A DNA stretch of 6,492 nt from DASVHF01 sp036382695 (GCA_036382695.1 DASVHF010000060.1:1-6492); one strand, 5' to 3'. Positions 1 through 4,351 are shown, numbered from the stretch's first letter. Notes: generated from the letters alone by a model not told the origin. Translations and numbers: made by a program.

Positions 1-329
1 CCGTGTTTTCCGCCTGCAAGGATAATTGCCGCTCCTGAAGCCGCCATCCCCACGCAGACCGTCTGTATATCAGGTCGGATATATTTCATCGTGTCGTAAA
101 TAGCAAGTGTAGAATGAACGTAACCACCTGGGGAATTTACATAAATACTGATATCTTTATCACTATTTTCGTTTTCAAGGTACAGTAGTTCCGCAATGAC
201 GATATTGGCCGTTTCATCAGTGATTGGCCCACCAATAAAAATAATTCTCTCCTCAAGCAGTCTGCTGTAAATATCATAAGCCCGCTCACCATGCGGATCT
301 CGTTTTATGACCATTGGGACCAATTCCAT
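1..329 (-). CDS. clpP: ATP-dependent Clp protease proteolytic subunit ClpP (5' part, cut by the window edge)
   Basis: The 109 complete codons seen are the N-terminal half of ClpP, the serine peptidase that stacks in heptameric rings and degrades unfolded cytoplasmic proteins fed by Clp ATPases. Visible family signatures are the N-terminal LVPMVI segment (3-8), GERAYDIYSRLLEERIIF (14-31), the IYVNSPGGYV strand (62-71), AIYDTM (76-81) and GMAASGAA (94-101). Ser98 sits where the catalytic serine is expected. The family usually has AASMGA or AASMAA here, so Gly99 is a mild deviation. The His and Asp of the triad would lie beyond the window edge. The ATG start is fixed by an in-frame TAG four codons upstream and a GGAGG (343-347), although its 13-nt spacing is long. 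It has its own promoter (396-424) and is probably monocistronic or the first gene of its unit. The catalytic residues seen suggest an active enzyme. Confidence 0.95.
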   Translation of the reverse strand, partial: MELVPMVIKRDPHGERAYDIYSRLLEERIIFIGGPITDETANIVIAELLYLENENSDKDISIYVNSPGGYVHSTLAIYDTMKYIRPDIQTVCVGMAASGAAIILAGGKH

Positions 330-342
330 AACTATAATCTAT

Positions 343-347
343 CCTCC
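343..347 (-). promoter_or_regulatory. Shine-Dalgarno of clpP
   Basis: A GGAGG on the minus strand lies 13 nt before the clpP ATG. The spacing is longer than optimal, but no other in-frame start is closer to it. The next in-frame ATG, codon 6, is even further away. Confidence 0.6.
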
Positions 348-395
348 ATTAGTTCTATATCATATTTAATATAATTTCTCGTCCCTAGGTATGCG

Positions 396-424
396 ATTAT
401 ATCAAATAAGGAAAAGTATTTCTA
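396..424 (-). promoter_or_regulatory. sigma70-type promoter of clpP, extended -10
   Basis: Minus strand: a perfect TATAAT at 401-396 is preceded by TGA, giving an extended -10 (TGATATAAT). A TAGAAA hexamer (4 of 6 to TTGACA) lies 17 nt upstream at 424-419. Transcription would start near 389, giving a leader of about 60 nt before the clpP ATG. The -35 hexamer is covered by the 12-bp palindrome at 418-429. No CIRCE element (HrcA) or CtsR heptad repeat is seen. Confidence 0.6.
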
Positions 425-429
425 GAAAT
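418..429. promoter_or_regulatory. perfect 12-bp palindrome ATTTCTAGAAAT over the clpP -35 region
   Basis: ATTTCTAGAAAT reads identically on both strands and covers the predicted clpP -35 hexamer, a classic place for a repressor operator. It is also the last AT-rich sequence before the GC-rich segment begins at about 430, so it could instead mark the insert boundary. No regulator can be named. Confidence 0.35.
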
Positions 430-439
430 GAGATTTGGA

Positions 440-471
440 GGACCTCGGCCAGAGCAGCGTAACCGAGGTCC
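440..471. repeat. 9-bp perfect inverted repeat (hairpin, 14-nt loop)
   Basis: GGACCTCGG at 440-448 is the exact reverse complement of CCGAGGTCC at 463-471. On the minus strand it lies 20 nt after the stop of the 71-codon ORF at 491-706, as a terminator would, but no T-run follows (TCCAAATCTC), so a rho-independent terminator is not well supported. It could be a 3' stabilising hairpin, a protein-binding site or an end of the GC-rich segment. Confidence 0.5.
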
Positions 472-490
472 ATGTGGTTCTTTGCGCAAC

Positions 491-706
491 CTAGGCGTTT
501 CGGATCTTCTCTCGCCAGGCCATTTGGGTTGCGGCCCAAAGGTCTGGATGGTGGTGTACCCAGCTTGTCACTGCGCCTCTTACGATTGGGTCAAACCGTC
601 CCTCGCGCACGTACTCGGTGACAGTGACGAAGAGTCTCTCCTGACTTGTGACAACTGACTCCGCTGCTTGGTCAAGACTTAAGTGTACAGTAGCTTCATC
701 CAGCAT
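491..706 (-). CDS. hypothetical small protein, 71 aa, unrecognised
   Basis: I do not recognise this product. It is an acidic-to-neutral soluble protein beginning MLDEATVHLS, with two segments that look helical: about 12-34 (LDQAAESVV...VTVTEYVREG) and about 43-70 (RGAVTSWVHHHPDLWAATQM...REKIRN), the latter rich in Trp and His. There is no signal peptide, membrane segment, Cys pair or known motif. The ATG is the only good start after an in-frame TGA. A weak AAAGG lies about 11 nt upstream. It follows the 720-935 ORF by 13 nt in the same direction, so the two may be co-transcribed. Its residue composition looks protein-like, but it sits in GC-rich DNA unlike the host genes. It could also be a chance ORF. 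Confidence 0.4.
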   Translation of the reverse strand: MLDEATVHLSLDQAAESVVTSQERLFVTVTEYVREGRFDPIVRGAVTSWVHHHPDLWAATQMAWREKIRNA

Positions 707-719
707 CCAACATCTACCT

Positions 720-935
720 TTATCTCAACCACGGTTGTCCAGTTACCTCTTGGTAAATCTGGCCGAACCTGTTGTGGTCAGATGACTTGAGCGGCTCAAA
801 TTTGCCTACAAGGGCAAGTTCGGCTGCTGTGAATGGCGATCCACCGGTTTGCGCCCTAATTACAGCAAGTACGTAGGCCCGAAACCATTCATCACAAGAT
901 GATCGGTTAACCAAGTCCTCTCCTACTCTAATCAA
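720..935 (-). CDS. hypothetical small protein, 71 aa, unrecognised (TTG start)
   Basis: No family is recognised. The protein has a plausible globular pattern: a helix-like segment DEWFRAYVLAVIRAQTGG (15-32), then FTAAELALVGKFEPL (35-49) and FGQIYQEVTGQPWLR at the C-terminus. That layout would suit a small helical domain such as a winged helix, though no diagnostic motif supports this. The only start is TTG. Reading on upstream, the frame stays open and protein-like for seven codons to a TGA (TDPAGEL before IRVGEDL), which hints that the N-terminus is missing or that a frameshift separates it from the upstream ORF at 928-1134. TTG overlaps the stop of that ORF, and a GGGG lies just before it. 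Confidence 0.4.
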   Translation of the reverse strand: MIRVGEDLVNRSSCDEWFRAYVLAVIRAQTGGSPFTAAELALVGKFEPLKSSDHNRFGQIYQEVTGQPWLR

Positions 936-1134
936 TTCCCCAGCGGGATCTGTTCATTTTGGCTTCCATTTGACCCGCGAGTGTTAGGGCTGGTGGTGGG
1001 CCAGCAGATTTGGGTTCTTCTTGCGTCCTGGTTCGATCCTCGGATTTGTCAGGCTCTGGGGACTGATTAAGCTCATCATGGCCAGATCCCTGAGAATTCG
1101 ATACAAGCAGCCTCCTTTGCTCCTGGATCTCCAA
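928..1134 (-). CDS. doubtful ORF, 68 codons, low complexity
   Basis: This reading frame opens 9 nt after the CCA end of the degenerate tRNA and can begin only at a TTG without a convincing Shine-Dalgarno site. The product is hydrophilic and rich in Pro, Glu, Ser, Gln and Arg (for example NQSPEPDKSEDRTRTQEEPK), looking disordered rather than folded. Its end (TTGATTAG) overlaps the start of the next ORF by 8 nt, the one point in favour of a real coupled gene. It may be non-coding, or the N-terminal part of the 720-935 product separated by a frameshift near the AAAATGAAC stretch (about 956-964). Confidence 0.15.
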   Translation of the reverse strand: MEIQEQRRLLVSNSQGSGHDELNQSPEPDKSEDRTRTQEEPKSAGPPPALTLAGQMEAKMNRSRWGID

Positions 1135-1143
1135 TTCCGATAT

Positions 1144-1218
1144 TGGCGACCGGGGTAGGATTCGAACCTACAATTTCCGTATTGCGATTGCGGTGCCACA
1201 ACCACTGGCTTCCCGGCC
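1144..1218 (-). tRNA. tRNA-like gene with encoded CCA, degenerate; anticodon reads CGC
   Basis: The 75 nt fold as a cloverleaf. The acceptor GGCCGGG pairs with CCCGGTC (one G-U), followed by G73 and CCA. The T-arm GTAGG-TTCGAAT-CCTAC is perfect, with a 5-nt variable loop. The D-arm is GCC(A)/(T)GGC with a GTGG loop. The anticodon arm is CCGCA-ATCGCAA-TACGG, with T33, anticodon CGC (Ala codon GCG) and one C-A mismatch. Oddities are A rather than T at position 8, the mismatch in the anticodon stem, no G3-U70 pair (needed for alanine identity) and a discriminator G. The anticodon arm also resembles that of tRNA-Cys (GCA shifted by one base). It is therefore either a mobile-element-type tRNA of uncertain identity or a decaying copy. 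It lies in the GC-rich segment, 4 nt after the tRNA-like element at 1223-1306. Confidence 0.65.
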
Positions 1219-1222
1219 AAAA

Positions 1223-1306
1223 TGGAGGGGGTAGGAATTGCACCTGCCAGCAAGAAGGTGAAGTCCCCTATTTTTGGGCCTCCTTTTCCCGCTTACGGGA
1301 CCCTCC
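1223..1306 (-). ncRNA. tRNA-like cloverleaf remnant or unusual tRNA
   Basis: The ends GGAGGG (1306-1301) and CCCTCC (1229-1224) pair as an acceptor stem, followed by a single A. The 3' part has a T-arm-like GCAGG-TGCAATT-CCTAC with one mismatch. The TGCAATT loop, instead of TTCGAAT, is a form seen in some phage tRNAs. Internal hairpins are a 5-bp stem with a TAAG tetraloop (1300-1287) and a 3-bp stem with a 7-nt loop AAAAATA. The second lacks T33 and gives no usable anticodon, and the first is not a standard D-arm. Alternatively CACCT/AGGTG (1260-1241) forms its own stem, competing with the T-arm. At 84 nt it has the size of a class II tRNA, but no isotype can be assigned. Confidence 0.35.
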
Positions 1307-1393
1307 GTGAAACTAGATCACTCCGTAACTTTGAAATCTTCGTAGAACTTGATTTCTCAGATACTCTCGTGCTCTGCGACCACTTCGTGGACT
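1307..1393. other. non-coding stretch with two small inverted repeats, no gene seen
   Basis: No ORF of note lies here. The stretch contains GAAATC (1333-1338) against GATTTC (1351-1356) and a tight CCAC-TTC-GTGG hairpin (1380-1390) just downstream of the terminator. It could be the leader of the tRNA-like genes, but I see no convincing -35/-10 pair. Confidence 0.4.
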
Positions 1394-1415
1394 AAAAAAC
1401 CCCCTTGCGGGGGTT
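1394..1415 (-). terminator. strong rho-independent terminator
   Basis: On the minus strand AACCCCC, loop GCAA, then GGGGGTT form a 7-bp stem, followed directly by six T (1399-1394). It ends transcription arriving from the LiaF-like operon or from the RNA candidate at 1434-1524. In the plus direction the run after the stem is not T-rich (TTCGGTCTTG), so it is mainly one-directional. Confidence 0.9.
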
Positions 1416-1433
1416 CGGTCTTGCTTAAATTTA

Positions 1434-1524
1434 TTAAAAAAGCCTACAGCGCTTCCCCCGCAACAGTCTTTTGCTCCTTAATAAGGAGTGAAAAGACCAT
1501 ATTGGCGATTAGGAAGCGGTAATA
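1434..1524 (-). ncRNA. candidate structured small RNA (rod-shaped hairpin with T-tail)
   Basis: The stretch 1444-1522 folds into one long interrupted hairpin. From the base, the paired blocks are 1444-1447 with 1519-1522, 1450-1456 with 1512-1518 (CGCTTCC/GGAAGCG), 1459-1463 with 1502-1507 (one bulged G), 1466-1472 with 1491-1497 (GTCTTTT/AAAAGAC) and 1474-1479 with 1483-1488 (CTCCTT/AAGGAG), closed by a 3-nt loop. That is 29 pairs in 79 nt with only small internal loops. On the minus strand the base is followed after two bases by TTTTTT. It may be an independent small RNA of 6S-like shape, or an oversized terminator/3' UTR element of the LiaF-like operon. No known RNA family motif (SRP, RNase P, tmRNA) is recognised. 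Confidence 0.5.
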
Positions 1525-1558
1525 ATTCATTCTACTAAGGTAGATTTTATAAACGTGA

Positions 1559-1580
1559 GTGACCTCTGTCAAGAGGTTAC
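1559..1580 (-). terminator. weak hairpin at the 3' end of the LiaF-like gene
   Basis: GTAACCTC and GAGGTCAC pair with one A-C mismatch around a 6-nt loop (TTGACA), overlapping the TAA stop. What follows (TCACGTTTATAAAA) is only weakly T-rich, so at best it is an inefficient terminator or an mRNA 3'-end stabiliser. The efficient terminators lie further on, at 1434-1524 and 1394-1415. Confidence 0.4.
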
Positions 1581-2461
1581 TTAATTGTTATTGAGCCGGC
1601 TACTGCCTCGATTTGAATATCAAGACGGGTGAAAGCCTTGTCAAAATCCTTGGTTTTATACTCACTGTTTACTTTTTTAAAACGGTTAGCGATAGAAGTA
1701 TTTTTTACTTTTGAATCTATCTTCACCCTAGCATCGATTTCCTTCGGAATTTTAATTACTAAAGAAGAAGCGCTAGTTTTTATTTTTGCGCGTGAGGAAT
1801 AAAGATCGCCAAAAGTAATATCTAGGTCTGAAGCCTGGGAATTAATCTCTAAATAATCGATCCTCAGGTCCCTTAAGTCGATTTTCTCTTTCGATGCCCC
1901 GGTATTTATTTGAATTTCTAGAGGGATTTGTCCTGTTAGGAGAAGGTTTGTATTATTTCTAAGGCTAGATAGGAATGGTATTCCGGCTTGGGCATCCTGG
2001 GTTATTTTCACTATTTTCTGGCCGAAGCTTTCCTCAGTAGAAATTTTTGGTTTATTTGCTGCTTTACTAAAAGATATTTTTCCTTCAATTAATTCTGCAG
2101 AAGCAGTTGACGCTTTAATATTCAAATTTGTGGCGGGTAGGTCAACAATGATTTTAGCTTTTATTAGGGAACCTAGTGGTTCTGAGATGGTCAACTCATT
2201 GGTAGCAAGCGGGTTTCTGGTGAATGGATTAACGGCAAAAATCACAGGTATAAGGAAAATCAAAAGTAATAAAATAAGTGTTGTCTTCAGAGAAATCGGT
2301 TGACCAATCAAGTATTCGACACCAATCAAGATAAGAATCACTGGCCAAAATTTCCAAAGGTTTGTCCAAATTGACCAAGGTAAGATGCCGAAATTATTAA
2401 GAAGAAAGATTCCCCCCAAAATTATTAAAATAATTGGCGCAACTTTAAATTTCTTAATCAT
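1577..2461 (-). CDS. LiaF/DUF5668-type membrane protein with beta-rich C-terminal domain
   Basis: This 294-aa protein begins with a compact hydrophobic module of the LiaF/DUF5668 kind. TM1 is at about 8-27, ending in GGIFLLNNFGILPW. A Trp-rich loop (WSIWTNLWKFWP, 29-40) leads to TM2 at 40-53 (PVILILIGVEYLIG), and TM3 is at about 60-77. The rest (85-294) is a repetitive beta-strand region of alternating hydrophobic residues (LEIQINTG, LEINSQASDLDITFGDL, LDIQIEAVAGSITIK), like the DUF4097/LiaF C-terminal beta-solenoid. In Firmicutes LiaF restrains the LiaRS envelope-stress kinase. No LiaR or LiaS is seen here, so that role is not supported, and a general envelope role is inference. The ATG has a good AAGGA 4 nt upstream, and the gene follows the nucleotidyltransferase by 19 nt. 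It is the last gene of the operon. Confidence 0.75.
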   Translation of the reverse strand: MIKKFKVAPIILIILGGIFLLNNFGILPWSIWTNLWKFWPVILILIGVEYLIGQPISLKTTLILLLLIFLIPVIFAVNPFTRNPLATNELTISEPLGSLIKAKIIVDLPATNLNIKASTASAELIEGKISFSKAANKPKISTEESFGQKIVKITQDAQAGIPFLSSLRNNTNLLLTGQIPLEIQINTGASKEKIDLRDLRIDYLEINSQASDLDITFGDLYSSRAKIKTSASSLVIKIPKEIDARVKIDSKVKNTSIANRFKKVNSEYKTKDFDKAFTRLDIQIEAVAGSITIK

Positions 2462-2465
2462 CGTT

Positions 2466-2470
2466 TCCTT
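2466..2470 (-). promoter_or_regulatory. Shine-Dalgarno of the LiaF-like gene
   Basis: AAGGA ends 4 nt before the ATG at 2461. Together with the 2481 RBS-less gene start pattern upstream, this makes it the clearest ribosome binding site inside the tRNA-headed operon; the other genes there rely on overlap or very short gaps. Confidence 0.6.
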
Positions 2471-2480
2471 TTATTTGGGT

Positions 2481-2906
2481 TTATTTTAACCTTTCTTTAT
2501 TTACTGTCAATTTTGAAGTTTTGTATTGGTTTGCTTTGTAAGGCTTCAGTCTTACTATTTTAATATTTCCCAATCTGTGTCTGCGCAAATCTCTCTTTAG
2601 GTTTTTTACTGGTGGTTTTTGATCGTGTCCCAAGGCAATTATATCGGCTTTGTGCGTCCTGATAGTTCTGAAAAAATTGTGAGTTCGCGATCCTAATATT
2701 GCTTTATCGACCAAATCTAATTTTCGTACGTTCCTAAGTCGGGATTTTTCATTATTTGTCGGGAACTTTCCTTTTGCCCCTTTAACAAACTTGTCCCTGG
2801 CTACAACAGCCATGAGACAGTCGCCAAGCCTTTTTGCTTGTCGAAAGAAACTCAAATGGCCCTTGTGAACCAGGTCAAAGGTGCCAAACACTATTACCTT
2901 TTTCAT
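2481..2906 (-). CDS. cytidylyltransferase-fold nucleotidyltransferase, RibL (archaeal FAD synthase)-like
   Basis: This 141-aa protein is a single HxGH nucleotidyltransferase domain. GTFDLVHKGH (8-17) carries the His14/His17 nucleotide-binding signature. ARDKFVK (36-42) and a KGKFPTNNEKSRL stretch follow, then IIALGHDQ (about 90-97), which aligns with the ALGYDQ of archaeal FAD synthases. The C-terminal YKTSKL matches their TSK ending. RibL adenylates FMN to FAD with ATP, and the related TagD makes CDP-glycerol. The spacing and the GHDQ block favour the RibL side, but substrate choice within this fold cannot be settled by eye. Its ATG overlaps the TGA of rdgB as ATGA, with no Shine-Dalgarno, indicating translational coupling. 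Many bacteria use bifunctional RibF instead, so a stand-alone RibL type would be notable. Confidence 0.75.
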   Translation of the reverse strand: MKKVIVFGTFDLVHKGHLSFFRQAKRLGDCLMAVVARDKFVKGAKGKFPTNNEKSRLRNVRKLDLVDKAILGSRTHNFFRTIRTHKADIIALGHDQKPPVKNLKRDLRRHRLGNIKIVRLKPYKANQYKTSKLTVNKERLK

Positions 2907-3487
2907 TCAGGTTTATATTTTCTTAAATAACTAGCTAATTTCTGTAACGCTTGGGCTCGGTGGGAAATTTGATTTTTCTCTGGAAGGGTAATTTGTGCCA
3001 TGGTACGTTTCTTCAAGGGGACGTAAAATATTGGATCGTATCCAAAACCCATAACGCCTTCAGGCTTTATAGCGATCTCTCCAGAGACCTGGCCCTCAAA
3101 AGATAAACACATCTTCTTATGCAAGTAGACTAAGACGGCCTTGAATATTGCTTTTCTGTCTGGAATACCTCCCATTTTTTTAATAATAGAAAGGTTCTTT
3201 TCTGATGCGTCTCCTTCCATCCAACGATCGCTTAATACTCCCGGAAAGCCGTGCAAAGCATGGATTTCTAAACCCGAATCTTCGGCGACAATGGGGAGTT
3301 TAGAAAATTTTGAATAGAACAATGCTTTGTTTTGAGCAACTTCTAAAAAAGTGTCTCCTTCTTCGGGGCTAACATCTTTTACACCCAAATCAGCCAGACT
3401 AACAATCTCATAATTAAGTTGGCCTAAATAGCTTTTGTATTCTTGCAATTTCCCTTCGCTGTGGGTCGCAATTAATATTTTTTTCAT
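2903..3487 (-). CDS. rdgB: RdgB/HAM1-family non-canonical purine NTP pyrophosphatase
   Basis: This enzyme hydrolyses dITP, ITP and XTP to the monophosphate and PPi, keeping deaminated purines out of DNA and RNA. The 194-aa length is typical. Family signatures in order are IATHSEGK (6-13, substrate-binding Lys13), GDTFLEVAQNKA (44-55), AEDSGLEI (68-75) with catalytic Asp70, FPGVLSDRW (81-89), GFGYDPIF (147-154) and SHRAQAL (175-181). Variations are THSEGK where TxNxGK is usual, and AED instead of ADD before the catalytic Asp; neither removes the key residues. The ATG lies 7 nt after the stop of the PhnP-like gene without a clear Shine-Dalgarno site. Its TGA overlaps the next gene's ATG. The TGA stop shows that UGA is not reassigned in this genome. 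Confidence 0.93.
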   Translation of the reverse strand: MKKILIATHSEGKLQEYKSYLGQLNYEIVSLADLGVKDVSPEEGDTFLEVAQNKALFYSKFSKLPIVAEDSGLEIHALHGFPGVLSDRWMEGDASEKNLSIIKKMGGIPDRKAIFKAVLVYLHKKMCLSFEGQVSGEIAIKPEGVMGFGYDPIFYVPLKKRTMAQITLPEKNQISHRAQALQKLASYLRKYKPE

Positions 3488-3494
3488 ATCTTAA

Positions 3495-4256
3495 CTAAAT
3501 TTCTACTTCTAGACCATCATAAGCGATATTGAAGTGGTCCCCACCTCTTTCTTTCACAAAAGTTTCTAACTTGGTATGAGGAAGAATACGATGGCCGAGA
3601 TGGATAAAGTAGGCCATTTTTGGTCCTATTTGCCTCGCCAGTTCTATTCCCTCTTCGATTGTCTGATGACTAGGCGTTCGAACTTGCAGTTCTGATCCAT
3701 CTACAGCAATTAAGTTGGAGCCTTTGATGATTTTTATTGTTTCAGCCGGTAAACTCTTGAAATCAGGTGCCCAAAATAATTTCCTTGAGCCCTCTTCGAC
3801 AAAAATGCCAAAGGAAGAATCTTTCGTGTGGTTGACAGGTAGTAGTGATATTTTAAGACCGTCAACCACCATTTTTTGGTCAGGATTAGTTTTCAAGACT
3901 ATGTATTCATTTGGGAAAAACATAAAACGAATTTTAGATAAAGTCCTAGGGCTGACAATGACTTTGATTTTGGTTCGTTTCCCATTCAAATAAGTATGGG
4001 AAAGGTCCCACAAACCCAAAGTGTGATCTGGATGTTCGTGGGTAATTGCGGCATATTTTATTTTAGTCGGATCAACTTTGGGGTTTTTAAGATGCGTGTA
4101 GGTATCTGGTCCTAGGTCTAGTAGCAGAATATCATTTACCAATGCCTGGCTGCGCGTGCGGATGTCTTTGTTATCAGTAGAAGAACAAATCTTATCTTTA
4201 CAGCCCAACCTAGGCAGAGGCCAGCCAGCACTTGTACCCAAAAATTTAATTTTCAT
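3495..4256 (-). CDS. metallo-beta-lactamase-fold hydrolase, PhnP-like
   Basis: The 253-aa protein is a cytoplasmic MBL-fold metal hydrolase closest in layout to PhnP (phosphoribosyl cyclic phosphodiesterase). MKIKFLGTSAGWPLPRLGC starts the first strand, with Cys19 and Cys24 where PhnP members often hold a structural metal. RTRSQALV (33-40) and LLLDLGPDT (44-52) follow. The metal-binding core is THEHPDH (72-78), with His143 (VNHT), Asp165 (WAPDF) and His219/His222 (HLGHR) as further ligand candidates. No phosphonate genes are nearby, so phosphonate breakdown is not implied, and the substrate is unknown. The start is the ATG at 4256. A longer reading upstream would run through the tRNA-Leu gene. 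Only five bases separate this ATG from the tRNA CCA, and no Shine-Dalgarno fits between them. Confidence 0.85.
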   Translation of the reverse strand: MKIKFLGTSAGWPLPRLGCKDKICSSTDNKDIRTRSQALVNDILLLDLGPDTYTHLKNPKVDPTKIKYAAITHEHPDHTLGLWDLSHTYLNGKRTKIKVIVSPRTLSKIRFMFFPNEYIVLKTNPDQKMVVDGLKISLLPVNHTKDSSFGIFVEEGSRKLFWAPDFKSLPAETIKIIKGSNLIAVDGSELQVRTPSHQTIEEGIELARQIGPKMAYFIHLGHRILPHTKLETFVKERGGDHFNIAYDGLEVEI

Positions 4257-4261
4257 TAGGA

Positions 4262-4351
4262 TGGTGCCGAGGAGGAGACTCGAACTCCTACGTCTTGTTG
4301 AAGGACACATGGTCCTAAGCCATGCGCGTCTGCCAATTCCGCCACCTCGGC
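4262..4351 (-). tRNA. tRNA-Leu (anticodon UAG), CCA encoded
   Basis: This is a 90-nt class II tRNA. Acceptor GCCGAGG pairs with CCTCGGC, followed by discriminator A and an encoded CCA. The D-arm has the Leu-type GCGGAATTGGCAGACGC. The anticodon arm CATGG-CTTAGGA-CCATG gives TAG (reads CUN Leu codons). A long variable arm follows, and the T-arm is AGGAG-TTCGAGT-CTCCT. No mismatches are seen, so it should be functional. It has its own promoter about 20 bases upstream and stands at the head of the PhnP-like/rdgB gene run. Confidence 0.97.

Larger units (their letters stand above)
430..1310. other. GC-rich segment, possibly foreign, between the clpP promoter and the terminator region
   Basis: This stretch of about 880 bp is markedly GC-richer than its surroundings. 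Hand counts give about 57% for 481-540 and 52% for 1081-1140, against about 32% in clpP (121-180) and 35% in the LiaF-like gene (1741-1800). It contains no recognisable gene: two 71-codon ORFs without a family, one doubtful ORF, two tRNA-like sequences that deviate from canonical tRNAs, and a 9-bp inverted repeat at the low-coordinate end. No integrase or transposase and no obvious flanking direct repeat was found. Insertion by transfer next to a tRNA is the leading inference. A genuine intergenic region with decayed content, or an assembly join, are alternatives. Confidence 0.45.

Noticed and set aside
442..451. Shared GCCGAGGT between the 440-471 repeat and the tRNA-Leu 5' end as an attachment site
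   Set aside because: Only 8 bases match and the loci are 3.9 kb apart, with no longer identity block; this is within chance expectation.
428..658. Plus-strand ORF of 76 codons
   Set aside because: It runs antisense to the more protein-like 491-706 frame, spans the 440-471 inverted repeat, and has an odd Cys/Pro/Gly-rich composition with no ribosome binding site.
984..1253. Minus-strand ORF of 89 codons
   Set aside because: It reads straight through the tRNA-like gene at 1144-1218 and part of 1223-1306, so it is a translation of RNA-gene sequence.
1223..1306. tRNA-Sec or UGA-reading tRNA (TCA occurs in GACTTCACC)
   Set aside because: The position of TCA does not fit a cloverleaf: about 19 unpaired bases precede it and no variable arm follows. 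In addition, TGA is used as a stop by rdgB.
1144..1556. Possible RNase P RNA, SRP RNA or tmRNA in the long non-coding region
   Set aside because: I looked on both strands for RNase P (AAAGTCC and ACAGAAA blocks), SRP (GGAAGNAGCAGC) and a tmRNA tag frame with a distant paired 5' end; none was found.
3715..3993. Plus-strand ORF of 92 codons
   Set aside because: It lies entirely antisense within the PhnP-like gene and has no recognisable features.
4257..4310. 18-residue N-terminal extension of the PhnP-like protein
   Set aside because: It would be encoded by the tRNA-Leu gene; the conserved family start is the ATG at 4256.
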